From Camellia lanceoleosa (lineage: Eukaryota; Streptophyta; Magnoliopsida; Ericales; Theaceae), in NCBI GenBank assembly GCA_025200525.1, contig CM045762.1:191729154-191793153 (forward strand): a stretch of 64,000 nucleotides of DNA, read 5' to 3'. Positions within the stretch are counted from its first letter, which is position 1. The number at the start of each line of letters is the position of its first letter. A program made the position numbers and the translations under genes. Of this stretch, positions 31,975-43,551 are shown in pieces. The notes under the pieces were generated by a model. That model saw nothing but the letters and a program-made list of their open reading frames with translations. It was not told the DNA's origin and did not search any database.

Positions 31975-34900
31975 TGTAGACGTCCCCGAACGCCCCGGGA
32001 GGATGAACCCCCGTTCTGTTCGTTTTGCGGGTCTACTACAGTTCGGACTCAAATTGTCACGGTTCTTAATCTGAACCAAAGAGTCCAAATCCGGCAAATC
32101 GTTTTGAGAAAAACAGATTTTTGAAAGAAGTGCCAAACATGGACTGCTTTTCCAGATACAGAGTCGCCACCTAAATATTTTATTTTGGGGGAATTTAGGA
32201 AACCCTGACTCGGTGCCAAAGGCCACGTGTCCGTCATCACCAAAGTTGCCTCGGCTCGGGAACTTGGGTACGATTGGGGAAGGTCAGCTATGAGCACCCC
32301 CTCTCGCCCGATCAAAGATCGGCCTCTACTAACCGTGATACCTTGTTTTGAAAACATCATATGTTCTTATTCCGGTTATTAGCCTAGAATTACTATGTTA
32401 TGCGCACAGCAAACAAGTATAGACCAAATCGCCTCAATTGGAACAAAACATTTCATGTTTGTTTTGAAAATGGTTTGCTACTCGCAAGTAGGCTAAAATG
32501 CAGGTTTTGCCACCCTCAAGTAGGCTTTAGAAAATATGATTTTGCCACTATCTAATGGGCTTAAAACTCACAGTTTTAATGCATTATTCCAATTTAGGTA
32601 ATTTGACCTCCATCCACAGGCATTCAAGCAGTTATATCACATAAGCAACTAGCCTCATGGTAATCATGCTGTCATGGAAACACTCACACGCATGCAAGGA
32701 TGCTAAAGCATAAAAGCTCACCTAGTACTCCAAGCCAAAACAGAAACTAGTTAGTAATCGTATGCATGATCCTAGTTCATGTTAAGATGGCTAATGCAAC
32801 ACATGCAAGGTGCAATCTAGACAGGCTCAGCTAATCTACAATGACATGTGAAATGCTACAACTATCACGTATTCAATTTGGAATTAAAACACAATTCAGT
32901 TAGCATGATATGTCGAGCCTGGTGCACGCAAGACAAATGTTTGGATGCACGCATGCATAGCATAAGGTATGCTAAATTAAACATGTCCTAATACTAACCA
33001 TCAAAGTAGGTAAGTAAAGGGGAGAAAGAAGTGGGGATTGGAAGACATGCACACACGCACCTACACTTATTACAAATACGCCCTCACTCGGAGGGACCGA
33101 ATAAATATTACAGTCCGAATAAATAACTAACTACTTAATTAATTATTACAGAATTCTTATTTAATTAACAAATTAAATGCAAAGGGAAGGTGGCCACGGC
33201 CCCCGCCTCGGGATGCGCGAAATGCATGCTTGACCCATATCGCCCGGAAACTCGCTGCCATAGCACTGTTGCCTCTATTTTTCACTGCCCTGCTCCTCTG
33301 AGGACTGCCAAAGTCTAAGGGCATGCTCTCTGGATGTTGGGGAATACCACCGGCTGGGAGGGATGGCCACCGGCCATGGGAAATGGTCACCGGCCGTTGA
33401 TGAAGTTATCGGCCATTGATGGATTGCCGGTCGGCACTGTATTTAGCCGACCGGCCAAATCTTCCTGCAGAACCTGCAATTGGCAGCAACAGAGGGCAAG
33501 CAGTGTATGGCATGGAATTTTTAGGCAAATGTATGCATGGACACACTCCCTATCATGTAATGGACTCAAGGGAGCATGGCCCTCGACCCTCAGGCCACCA
33601 ATCACGTATTTCGATGCATGATGGCCAAAGAGTCAAGTATGCATTTCAATGTCAAATGCAATGCACACAAAACATACAAGGGACCCAACCTCAATCATGG
33701 TTGGTCAAGAGGCGAGGCAATGCACAACAATGCACATGCGACCTAAGCATGCAAGCAAACATACAAACATGCAATACAACTACATGGCACACACAATGCT
33801 AACAACATAACATGCACGATGCAAGATGGACTTACACCAATGTGAGTGGACCTCAGCCGCACCCACATCAGTGGCCATGAGATGAAAATGAGACACTCGA
33901 AATGCATGCACATATGCACGCAAACCGAGGACCGAACCTAAGGCACGAATGCCACTCTACCAAAGCATGGCAAGACATGGAACATGGTATGCAAACATGC
34001 AAAGTTCAGCACTAAAATATGATGCTAAACAGCCCCAAAACTTGGAAACATGGCACCCGATGCATGAGACGAATCCCGAAACTCAAAACTAGGCAAGCGC
34101 AATGACTTATAGCTATACAAAGCATGCACTATTTGATCATGAAGCATGAAGACAGATTCAAGGCAGTCCCAAAACATGCATATTTTCAGTTTAAGGCAGG
34201 GCCAAAAAACAAACACAAGTAGGGCTAATCTATCATGCAAGAATGGCTCTAAAAGAGAGATAGAGAGGCAAGGGACAGCAGCTGGCCCCAAACAGTGATG
34301 AGCCATTCAAAAAAGTTGAAGAAGGGCTCAAAATAAGAATTTTTACAGTTTACATCAAGCCACGAAGATGAACACAAGTAGGCCTAAACTATCATGCAAG
34401 AAAATGGCCTAAAAGAGGGGTAAAGAAGCAAGTGATATCTAATGGCCTCAAACAGAGGAGAGCCCTTCAACAATGTTGGAGAGTGGCTCAAAACAAGATA
34501 TTTTACAGTTTATAGAAAAGTCCAAAACAGCTCACAAATAAGCCTAAGATATCATGCAAAAATAGGCCTAAAAGAGAGTTAAAGAGACAAGTGATAGTGG
34601 GAGACCTCAAACAGCAAGAGGTCCTTAATCAAATATGAAAAGGATCTCAAAATATGACAATTTACAGTTTGGGTCGGAGCCCAGAAATGCTTGCAAGCAA
34701 GGCTTAGATATGAACTAAGAAAAGACTAGAAAAGAGGGGAAGAAGACTCACCCTTGTAGAGCAGCAACACAGCAGCTTTTGGACCAAGAAGTGGTGCTCC
34801 TATCCTCTGAAGAACAGCCTTAAGTTGCTGGAATGGAGCGTAGAGGTGTTGTGTTATGTGTTGGTGTGTAAATGGCCAAGGATAATGGACTTTAGAGCTT

Positions 34901-35981
34901 GGAAGAGAGGGTTGAATGTATAGATATAGGGTTGTATGTATAATGGTGCCTCAGCTGGTTTCTTCAACCCTTAGAAATGAGGCTGGGGTGTTGGTTTTAT
35001 AGAGGGAGAGAGGCAAGGAAAGGGAGGGAACAAAACAAGTTCAAATTTCCCCCCCCCAAAAGGCAAAATCTTGGACAGAGGGTTTGAATGGAGAATAGCT
35101 GGCGCAGCTGGCATGCACCATGCTTGACGGGTGTAAAGGGGTCATATCGGCCATGAAAGGAGGTCATCGGCAAAATAAATGGCCGGTCAGCACAATAAAT
35201 GGCCGGCCTGCAATTTATACTAGCCGGTCGGCTAAATAGAGTGTCGATGGGTGGCCGATGAGGTCAAAAAGTGCCGGTGGGTGTCCAGATTGAAGCCCCG
35301 GAAGTTAGCTTTCCAATGGCGCAAACCTTGCATTAAAATACCTCATGTGCAAAAAGTTAGCCCATTTTGGTGAAGCCGCGTAGATTCAATCCAACCGGGA
35401 TGATGCCCAACTTCAACTGATCATATCTCCCCCACCCGGACTTGGCTTTAAGAGATTATTGAGTGCAAAATGAAGCCCCAGAAGTAAGCTTTCCGACGGT
35501 GGCGGCCCCATAGCTAAAATCCAAGTGTACAGACAGACAAGCCCAATTCAGCGAGGGCTGCTCGACTCGCTTCTACCCGGATTCATGCCGAACTTCTCCC
35601 AAACTAGTTTTCTCCTCTCCTTTCCTCTCTTCTTCAACTTCAAACCCCTGAACAAGGTGTTTTGAAAGATTTTTCAAAGATCTCATCTCTCTTTCATTCA
35701 TTTCCACTTTGTCCTTGCTCGGTTTATCGAAAAGCACACCATTTGACAAAATGTGAGCCTCAGAACATTGTAGAAACTTTATTTCAAAAATGTTTTGAAA
35801 GAGAGGGTTTTAATGTTTAAAAACCATCCAAAATGACTTCGGTCCAAAATGGGGTGTGAAGTTGAGATTTGTCTCTCTCCTTGTCGAAGAAACTAAACCC
35901 TTTCCCTGCACACCTTTTATCATCAAGTAAACCATCAGTAATGCCCAAGTCTTAAGGGCGGTCAAAAATAGGGTGTCTACA
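31975..35981 (-). mobile_element. L3: LTR-only copy of the L family inside L2
   Basis: A 4.0-kb block with ends TGTAGACGTCC and AGGGTGTCTACA, closely similar to L2, its host. TATAAAA box on minus at 34995-35002. Palindrome clusters at 33345-33452 and 35145-35275. A family member inserted into another member, in the same orientation. Confidence 0.9.
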
Positions 35982-36711
35982 CCATGCCACTGTTGCCTCA
36001 GTTTTCACTGTTCTGCACCTCTGAGGGATGTGAAAATCCTTGGGATGCCTCTGAATTGCTTCATAGTCGTTCTGAGAAGTCACCGGCCAGAACACAAGGT
36101 CACCGGCCACAGAAATACAGTTATCGGCCAAAAGTGGGACCACCGGCTAGACTTTGGAAGCCGATCGGCACTTAAGGTGGCCGACCGGCCATTTCTTCCT
36201 ACAGAGCACTGGTTTTGTTGTAGCAGAGGACAGACAGTGCATGGCAAAGAATTTTCAAGACAATGTGTGCATAGCCACTCTCCCTATCATGCAATGAACT
36301 CAAGGGAGCATGGCCCTCGGTCCTCGGGCCACCAATCACGCATTTCGATGCATGATGGCCAAAGGCACCAAGTTTGCAAATCAATGTAAATGAATGCAAC
36401 AAAACAAATGAATGCTACATGCCCTATCATGTTGAGATCAAGAGCGTCGGCGACCGAGGATTGAGGTATGTTTCGTCACTTCAAGTACGAAACGTCCCTC
36501 AATCCTTGTGTTTGGTTTGACACCCCAAACTAAACACAATGTAATGTATGCATGCAATATGGCTCAAGTATGTACATGAGGCTAAGGTAACAAGCATGCC
36601 AAATGCAATGCAACCTATCATGCAACCTAAACTAATGTCACATTAATATGCCAAGTATGCAATAAGTTTATGTAATGCAACTACCTAAACAACATGCAAA
36701 CATGATATAGT

Positions 36712-36716
36712 GCAAG
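36712..36716. repeat. Left TSD of solo LTR S (GCAAG)
   Basis: Repeated exactly at 38843-38847; L2 resumes afterwards. Confidence 0.93.
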
Positions 36717-37299
36717 TGTCACGCCCCAAACCCGCCCCTAAAAGTTCGGACATGACCTATGCATAAATGGACATAAAACCTGAGTTATACAAATATATAT
36801 ATATATCCTACGGGGCCTTGTCAGAAGCATATAGTATTAACAAATATAGATACCGGAAACATTCCATTGAGCTATTGCTAGCATGCCAGGATCTCATAAA
36901 ACATGACGTCCTCATAAGCAAATAAAGTTTGAAACCATATCTTTAAAACATTGGTTACAACCACACAAGTATATACAGTCCCCGCCCAAAATGGGCATAT
37001 ACCAAAGAACACAAAAGTTATAAGCAATAATTTGGATGGCACTCGAAAATAAATCCACAAAAACATTTAGTCTGGTCTGGTGCCTGGACATGTAAGGGTT
37101 GACAAAAGAAAGCAACATCAGGGCTAGGACTGACCTCCTGAATGATGACCTACAGAAACAGACATAATCGAGAGTGAACTGGGCTCAATGAGTAATAATA
37201 CATAAATAAAACATTGTTAACTTGATCATAATACGTATCAATACGTTAATCTGATTCTGTATCACATATATAATGGCCTTAGGCCTAATCTTGTAACGT

Positions 37300-37495
37300 A
37301 ACTTGGCGGCTATAAGCCCTTGAAAATGGTGGCACGAGGCCCTTGGAAATGTGGCATAAAGCCCTTGATAACATGTTGGCACTACGGCCCTTGAAAGTGG
37401 CATATAGCCCTTGTAAACATGGTGGCACTACGGCCCTTGAAAATGGCTCTATGGCCCTTGTAAACATGTTGGCACTACGGCCCTTGTAATTCCCT
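37300..37495. repeat. Minisatellite in S around GGCACTACGGCCCTTG
   Basis: About eight units of 20-30 bp, each ending GCCCTTG plus AAAATGG or TAAACATG, in alternating longer and shorter forms. Open frames through it are repeat artefacts. Confidence 0.8.
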
Positions 37496-37772
37496 TTTTC
37501 CTTACATACTTAACATTGACATTATTGCATAACATTTAAAGAGGTATTACTACTCACAGTATGGGGATGGCGTGTTACTTCCTCCTGGAGTGTGTCCTGC
37601 ACACAGTTAAACTTGCACATTAGTTCCCTTTTCTTTCTTACATTAGTTCCTGAATCCTCACATTTTGCATGAAGTTACAATTCTTATAAATCGTCAGAAA
37701 AGTATTCTAAACATACTAGAGGAATAAGCATGCAAAACTGAACAACACATAATTTTTCTCCGGAAACAGTCC

Positions 37773-37925
37773 TCCGCTCGAGCGCAACCTGGTCCGCTCG
37801 AGCGGACAGTGCAAAGTTGCCAAAAATACTGAAAGGTCGATTTTTACGCTCGAGCGTACATTTCTCCGCTCGAGCGTCTGAGGTAATTTTAGAAAATTCG
37901 AAAGGTGCATTTTCCGCCGAGCGTA
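37773..37925. repeat. Cluster of CGCTCGAGCG palindromes in S
   Basis: Four intact cores, two in 14-bp perfect palindromes: TCCGCTCGAGCGGA (37793-37806) and TACGCTCGAGCGTA (37845-37858), followed by eroded CCGCCGAGCG forms. Confidence 0.85.
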
Positions 37926-40900
37926 CGACCTCCGCCGGCGTCTGACAGCCCAAATTCAGGGCAACCCGATTTCAAGCCAAAATTCAACAACTAAAACTCA
38001 TTTTTCATGAAATCAAAGGTGAAATTCATGCAACACTTCAACTTAACAACATCATAACAAAGATTCTAGTTTGAGTATAACAATTTAACCCAACTTAGAA
38101 GCTTCAACAACTTATTACTTCCTCAAATTCCCTTCTAACTTTAAGTTCTTCAAACATAACACATAATACTCACATTTTTCCATAGAATAATGACATAGAA
38201 CCTAGGATTGAAGTATAATTTCATTCATCATCCAATTTGAAGTGCCAAGGTATACAAATATTGCAAAACCCTCATAACTCAAACATATAAGCTTCATGGA
38301 TCAACACATACACAAATATAAGTTGAAATCCTTGAATAATCATAACAAAACTTGTGTTACCTTAAAGCAATTCACACAGTCCAATAATTAGATGAGCTTC
38401 CTTGATGACCCACGAGTTCCCCCAATTCCCTCTTCAACTCTCTCACGTTTCTCTCTTCTTCTTAGCACAAGAATTGATTCAAAATATCTTCTAAGTTGTC
38501 ATATATACATAGATTCATAACTAATGTCATATAAGACGAAAATGGATCGTTTAATCATCCCAAAATTAAAATTTCACAGACATGCTTAATATTACTTAAA
38601 AATTATGAGGATTTCAAATATATTATCAATTCCTGCTAATTAAATCATTGAGGCTTCCAATTTCTATCTCTAAGGTATTAACTGTGACAGATAGGATTCG
38701 CGTGTAACAGATAGGCATCGATAACTATAGATTTCACTTACTTAATCATAATTTTCCATGGAATTTCACAGTAAGCATTTAGGAATATCAATCGAGGACT
38801 AAGAATATAACTGAAATCATGTGCGAGGGTCGGGTTATTACAGCAAGCATGCAACTAATGTAATGCAACATGTCAAACATGCAATTATATACAAAGGTGG
38901 ACTTAAACCGGAATGGGGGACCTCAGCCATGCCCCAAAACAATGGCCAAAAATACCAAAATCAAGGCACCAAATGCAAGACAGACATGCACACATATTGA
39001 TCCATCGCTTAGGCCACAATGCACAACCTTCAAACATGAGCGAGATGTGATAAATATGAGGATATAGCATTATAATGTGCTTTGAAATCACATGAAGAAC
39101 GATGCCAAATTGACTACACAATGCAAACATGGCATGCCAATGGAGTTAAAACTCAAAGCTAGCTACAGTACTTGAACCATGGCTATATCAACCAAGCCCC
39201 AAAGAGCCAAAATGACTTAGGATAGTCCTAGGGCAGGCCAAAATAAGGCTACAACATGCATGGGGTGAGGCCAAAACATGCTATAAAGATGGGCACAAAA
39301 CAGGATGCATACAAGGCCTAAAAAGGAAAATGCACTACACCTCTTACAACCATTCATGGCATGACTTAGGAAAATGAAATCAGAGTTGTAACACTCCAAA
39401 ATAAGCCCCAAAACCCAATGAGAAGGTCTCCCAAAGACCAAATCATGGAGGCACATGCAATGGTCCAAACAAGGAGCATGAAACAACAACTCTCCAAGGC
39501 ATGGAATAGATGACAAATGTGAGTGTGTGGCCACGAAATATGGACTAAAATATGATGACAAGAGATGCCAAATCACTGAAATAGCTCAAATGAAACATGC
39601 TAATGACTCACACATCCGAAGCTAACAAGCTAGAATGCAAAGAGGCTATATAAAGCATAGCAAGTATGACCAAATTGACACCAAACAAAACTTAAACATG
39701 TTAAAACATGACTAAAAACTTCACAAAGCCAAGTCAAAACATGCAAGCATGGTGGTCTAAATGCACGATGCATTTCTAGGCAAAATAGAGGAATGCAAGG
39801 CAAGTGCATGGTGCATGCAAGGGGTTGACAAACCAACCTAAAACAGAGGTAAAGCATGACCAAATAACACCAAATACCCACTGAAATTGAGCCAAAATCG
39901 ACTAAGCATGCATGCTACCCTTATGAGCCAAAAACACAAGCAAATGAGACACAAAGGGAGAGGGGTGTCCCTCCCTTATACAAGACCTCAAAACCACTTC
40001 ACCACCACTGAAAATCCACTGGATTTCAGTGGTGAGAAGGCCAATACGCGAAAGTTCCAAAGGTCAACAAAGAAGGCACAAAAAGAGGCCAAACAAGGCT
40101 TAAGAGGGGTTGGACAACCCCAAACACAAAAGAGACCTAATGAAACATCTTAAACATGAAAAATCAGAACTTTCATCAGTTATACATAAAGCTCAAAATA
40201 GCATGCAAGATAGGTTAAAAGCTTGTGCAAAAATGAGAAATATAAAGCAATAGTGCTTACCCTTGAAGAACACTTCAAGAACAGCAACTCCAGCCCTTTC
40301 CTCTGATCAAAACCAACTCAAAAACACCAAGAACAACCTCTCAACACCTCAAAAGCCAAGATATAGTGTAACACTAGGTGCTTTAGTGCAAAAATAAGAA
40401 CAAAACACACTTTTGAGCACTATTCCACACACAAATGTAGAGAGAGAGAGAAAGATATAGAGAGGGAGTGATATATGTGATATATATATATATATATCTG
40501 ATTTTGCTCTGATTTACTCAACTCCTCTAAAAGAGAAGTGAGGCCCTCTTTTATAGAACAAAAAAAGGGCCTAAGCTTCTTAGAGAAGCTAAGACAAAGG
40601 GGTCAAGCTTCCTCAAGAAGCTAGAACAAAGGTTCAAGCTTCTTGGGGAAGCTAAGACAAAGGTTCAAGCTTCTTGAGGAAGCTAGAGCAAAGGGTTCAA
40701 GCTTCCTTGTGTGCTCCAGCTGGCACAGCTAGCATGCACAACGCCTAAAAAAGGAAAAAAAGAAGTCTCGGCCAGAAAATATGGCCGATTGACCAAACAA
40801 ACAGCCGGCCGACCAAAAACAATGCCGACCGGCCATCACCAATGGCCGGTAGCAACAAAACAGGGCCGGTGGCCTCAAGCCAAGGCCGGTGAGGTGTGGG

Positions 40901-41697
40901 GATGACCAATAAGCCATTCTCTGCCCTAAGAAGCAAAAACAAACAAGTTCTTGGTCCACAACCAAGCACAGAACTGGCAAGTTAAGAGATCCTGAGGCAA
41001 GGCGCGCGGCCGAGACCTTTGGAAAGTCAAAACGAACACGAACATGGATGATCATTGGGTGTTCAAACGATGACGTCCAAGTCTTAAGGACGGTCAAAAA
41101 TGGGGTGTCTACAGGCAATCATCTTCAGGGGAAGTGCGTCGCCCTCAGACCTTTGGTTGATCTACCAGTCTCCCTCCAGTGATTGAAGCCAGCGACAGTG
41201 TGAGAGAGTCCCCTCAGTCCTCAGGAGAATTTTCCTTTCTAAGTTATTGGGTCTCCTTCGAAGCTACTTCCACTCTTACTCACATCCATGCGCTGCATCC
41301 GGGCACCTTTACTGCCTTTAATGTTCCTGGATCCATGGTGCAGACAGCGCTACTAGAGTCACTTTCCAGTTTCATTCGTGACCTTACTACTAAGAAGATT
41401 TTGACAACTTTCAGCAAGTTCATGGAAAGTACTGAGGCCAACCTTAGCGGCTTTGAGAAGAACGGTTTGGACTTATCGTGGATGAGGGATAGGCTTGAGG
41501 CAGTCGATGGTTTCCTTGAGTATGCAGACAATGTGGCGATGATTGCGTCCTTAGAGGAGACTATCAAGGAGTGTGAGGACGCCTTGGAGCAGCATCGGTA
41601 GAACCTGGCACGGTTCAAAGAGAAAGACGCTACATTGGTTGCCCAGTTACCTCGAGATGTGACCCTGATGGACTCCCTCATGAAGGGTTTGATTTGA

Positions 41698-42109
41698 TGT
41701 GCCTGTGACTTTGTTATGATTTCCTCCATTCTGTTGTTTCATTGTGCCTGCGACGCCTTTTCTTTTCTTCTTCTCTATCACAACTTCTTTTCAGACATTA
41801 CAATCATGTTCTGGAAGTTTGACTTTAATGAAAAGTGTGGATGGTTTGTAGTACTTTGAATTTCATTTCTTTGTCCTTCTTACATTGCTTTTATACAGTT
41901 TCTAAAGATAAGCAAAATTCTTGCAGTGAACAAAACTTCATCATGACTAAACTTTTACAAGGATAAAATTTCACTAAGCATAGAAACTTTCCTCACACTA
42001 AGTGTATATGAGAGTAACAGGTTTACTAAGTGTATGACACTTTCTTCACACTTTGCTTTGGAAGTATTAACAAAGAAACTTTACAACTCTTTTTCTTGGA
42101 CAAAAACAC
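41698..42109. other. Spacer between convergent PMD and pol 3' ends
   Basis: An AT-rich stretch of about 410 bp with repeated CACTAAGTGTATG-like phrases near 41990-42040. No gene is seen. Transcripts from the two strands would converge here. Confidence 0.55.
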
Positions 42110-43546
42110 TTAAGGAAAATATTCTTTGACATACTTGGCGTTGATAGGGCCAATTCTGAACCCATCATCTACTCTTATCAACTTGTAGTACCCGTTGCTG
42201 CTTGCCTCAGCAACTTTGTAAGGGCCTTCCCATTTGGGTAAGATTTTGGGGATTGGCTGCCCCTGAATGATTGCGTCCACTGTCTTCCATACCAAGTCCC
42301 CCTCATTGAACTTCTTGTGTTGAACAGATTGATTGTAGGCACAAGTTATGGATTGATGATACTTTTCCATTGCCCGTAAGGCCTGATCTCTTCTTTCTTC
42401 AGCTGCCTCTATGTCATTCTTCTTGCTGTCTAGAACTAAGTGTGCTACATAGCCATTCTTGCTGAGGGTATTGCCAACTCAACTGGTAACACAACTTCGG
42501 ACCCATATACTAGGAAAAATGGGGTTGCCTGGGTTGGTTTCCTCTTTGACATTCTATACGCACAGAGTACTACAAGGAGTTGTTCAGACTATGTACCCCC
42601 TGCTTCATCCATCATTTTACTCAGTATTTGGATGAGGGTTTTGTTGGTCGCCTCAGCTTGTCTGTTCCTTTAGGGGTAGTATGGACTAGACTTGTGGTGC
42701 TTAATCTGGTAGGCGTCCAGCAGTCTTCCCACATGGCGATTTACAAAAGGAGTTCCATTGTCAGAAAGTATTACTTTGGGTATTCCAAACCTATAGATTA
42801 TGTTTTCTTTGATGAAGTTGGCTACTCCTGCCCCGTCTGCCTTCCTTATCGGTATAGCCTCTACTCACTTGGTGCTAACTTTAGTCACTACAAGTATCCA
42901 TCTGTGGCCTTTGGATTGTTGCATTATAGGACCTACCAAGTCAAATGCTAATGTATGGAACAGGTAAAAAGTTTTGATGTTGTGCAGTTCAACTGCCAGT
43001 GCATGTATCAAGTTCCCAAACTTTTGGCAGGAATGGCATCTCCTCACAAATTTTTTAGCATCTGCTTCCATTGTCGGCCAGTAGTAGCCTAGGTAAATGA
43101 GATGTCCATATAATCACTGCCCTCCTTGATGCTCTGTCTTGTGGGCTTTCCTCAACACCTCATTTGCCTCGTCTTTTGATAAACACGCCAAAGGTTCCCC
43201 TTCGAAGCTTCTTCAGTACAGCTTGCCTTGGTCAAGAAAGAAGCGGAGGGTCCGCCTCTTAACTCTAATTACATTGGCTTTGCTCTCGGGCATTGTGCCA
43301 TTTCCAAGGTAGTCGATATATGGCTACCTCTATTCTTCACTGCTTAAGAAATGGGCTTCCTCTTCCTTAGGATGGGACTGACACTTTGCACATTGCCTCT
43401 AAAACTCAGTACTTTCCTTCTCTATCTTTGGCCAGTAATACCCTTGCCTCTGTATTTGTTGGTATAGGCTGATATCTCCACCTCCACAGGACTTAGCATG
43501 GATCTGCTTAAGTCTATAGTTGCTTCTTGTCTACCGACGCACCTTG
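42110..43546 (-). pseudogene. pol: Tat element integrase
   Basis: Sense order: a pre-integrase block with GYYWPKIEKE and a CX2C pair (CAKCQ, about 43395), the zinc-finger block ending GYYWPTMEADAKKFV and CHSCQKFGN (about 43030), AFDLVGPI (first Asp), ILSDNGTPFVN (second Asp, about 42760), a QAEATNKTL stretch (Glu, about 42650), and the C-terminal WEGPYKV and KYVKEYFP block. Several stops interrupt it, including TAA in place of Gln just before the QAEATN motif (about 42672). Tat-type features are the HSCQKFGN and SKGHRWILV blocks. Confidence 0.85.
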
Positions 43547-43551
43547 CCAGC
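43547..43551. repeat. Left TSD of L4 (CCAGC)
   Basis: Repeated exactly at 48096-48100. Confidence 0.93.

Larger units (their letters stand above)
36717..38842 (-). mobile_element. S: solo LTR inside L2
   Basis: A 2.1-kb block with ends TGTCACGCCCC and GGGTTATTACA. No internal domain or second LTR is seen. The end type resembles A, B and E, so sense is probably minus, with a TATA-like box near 38501-38510. It carries a minisatellite (37300-37495) and a CGCTCGAGCG cluster (37773-37925), the same plan as the A and B LTRs though the sequences differ. Confidence 0.85.
30727..41113 (-). mobile_element. L2: LTR-only copy of the L family, interrupted by L3 and S
   Basis: Ends TGTGGACGTCC and GGGGTGTCTACA, TSD GGCAA at 30722-30726 and 41114-41118. 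Own sequence is 30727-31974, 35987-36716 and 38848-41113, about 4.2 kb. The two breaks carry the perfect TSDs of L3 (CCATG) and S (GCAAG). A CTATAAAA box (minus, 40549-40556) gives the sense. Palindrome clusters lie at 36078-36195 and 40768-40890. Confidence 0.88.
23938..41697 (+). pseudogene. Plant mobile domain (PMD) protein gene, antisense within the Tat element, split by L1 and L2
   Basis: Own segments: exon 1 23938-25896; intron 25897-25982; exon 2 25983-26803, 30679-30726 and 41119-41697. Exon 1 has the PMD pattern: WSLWIDDII, FNAILILRKLSV, SRDTHTFALAWGE, TLEDVAVLLHLSTRGYHPF, then KYGSWYDF, YLAVFVSYFISFFVLP and MGRYDVWSF. The C-terminal third is acidic and low-complexity, then a predicted coiled coil (FSKFMESTEANLSGFEKN and onward). 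In-frame stops lie at 23989, 24364, about 24519, 24952, about 25077, 25282, 25369, about 26430, 26754, 41158 and 41599; one apparent one-base frameshift lies between 26757 and 26783. The frame otherwise resumes exactly across both insertions. PMD proteins (MAIN/MAIL1 relatives) are known both as plant chromatin-silencing factors and as passengers of transposable elements. Confidence 0.82.

Noticed and set aside
33334..33802. Overlapping plus-strand frames of 95-128 codons in L3
   Set aside because: They lie in LTR sequence with the CCGGCC cluster and have no counterpart kept open in L1, L2 or L6.
37185..37467. Overlapping minus-strand frames with repeated Arg-Ala/Gly-Leu words
   Set aside because: They are translations of the minisatellite in solo LTR S and show no independent coding signal.
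43380..43470. Second integrase zinc-finger block interpreted as a tandem duplication in Tat pol
   Set aside because: As I recall, Tat-lineage elements normally carry a GYYWP plus CX2C block upstream of the true integrase zinc finger, so two such blocks are expected.
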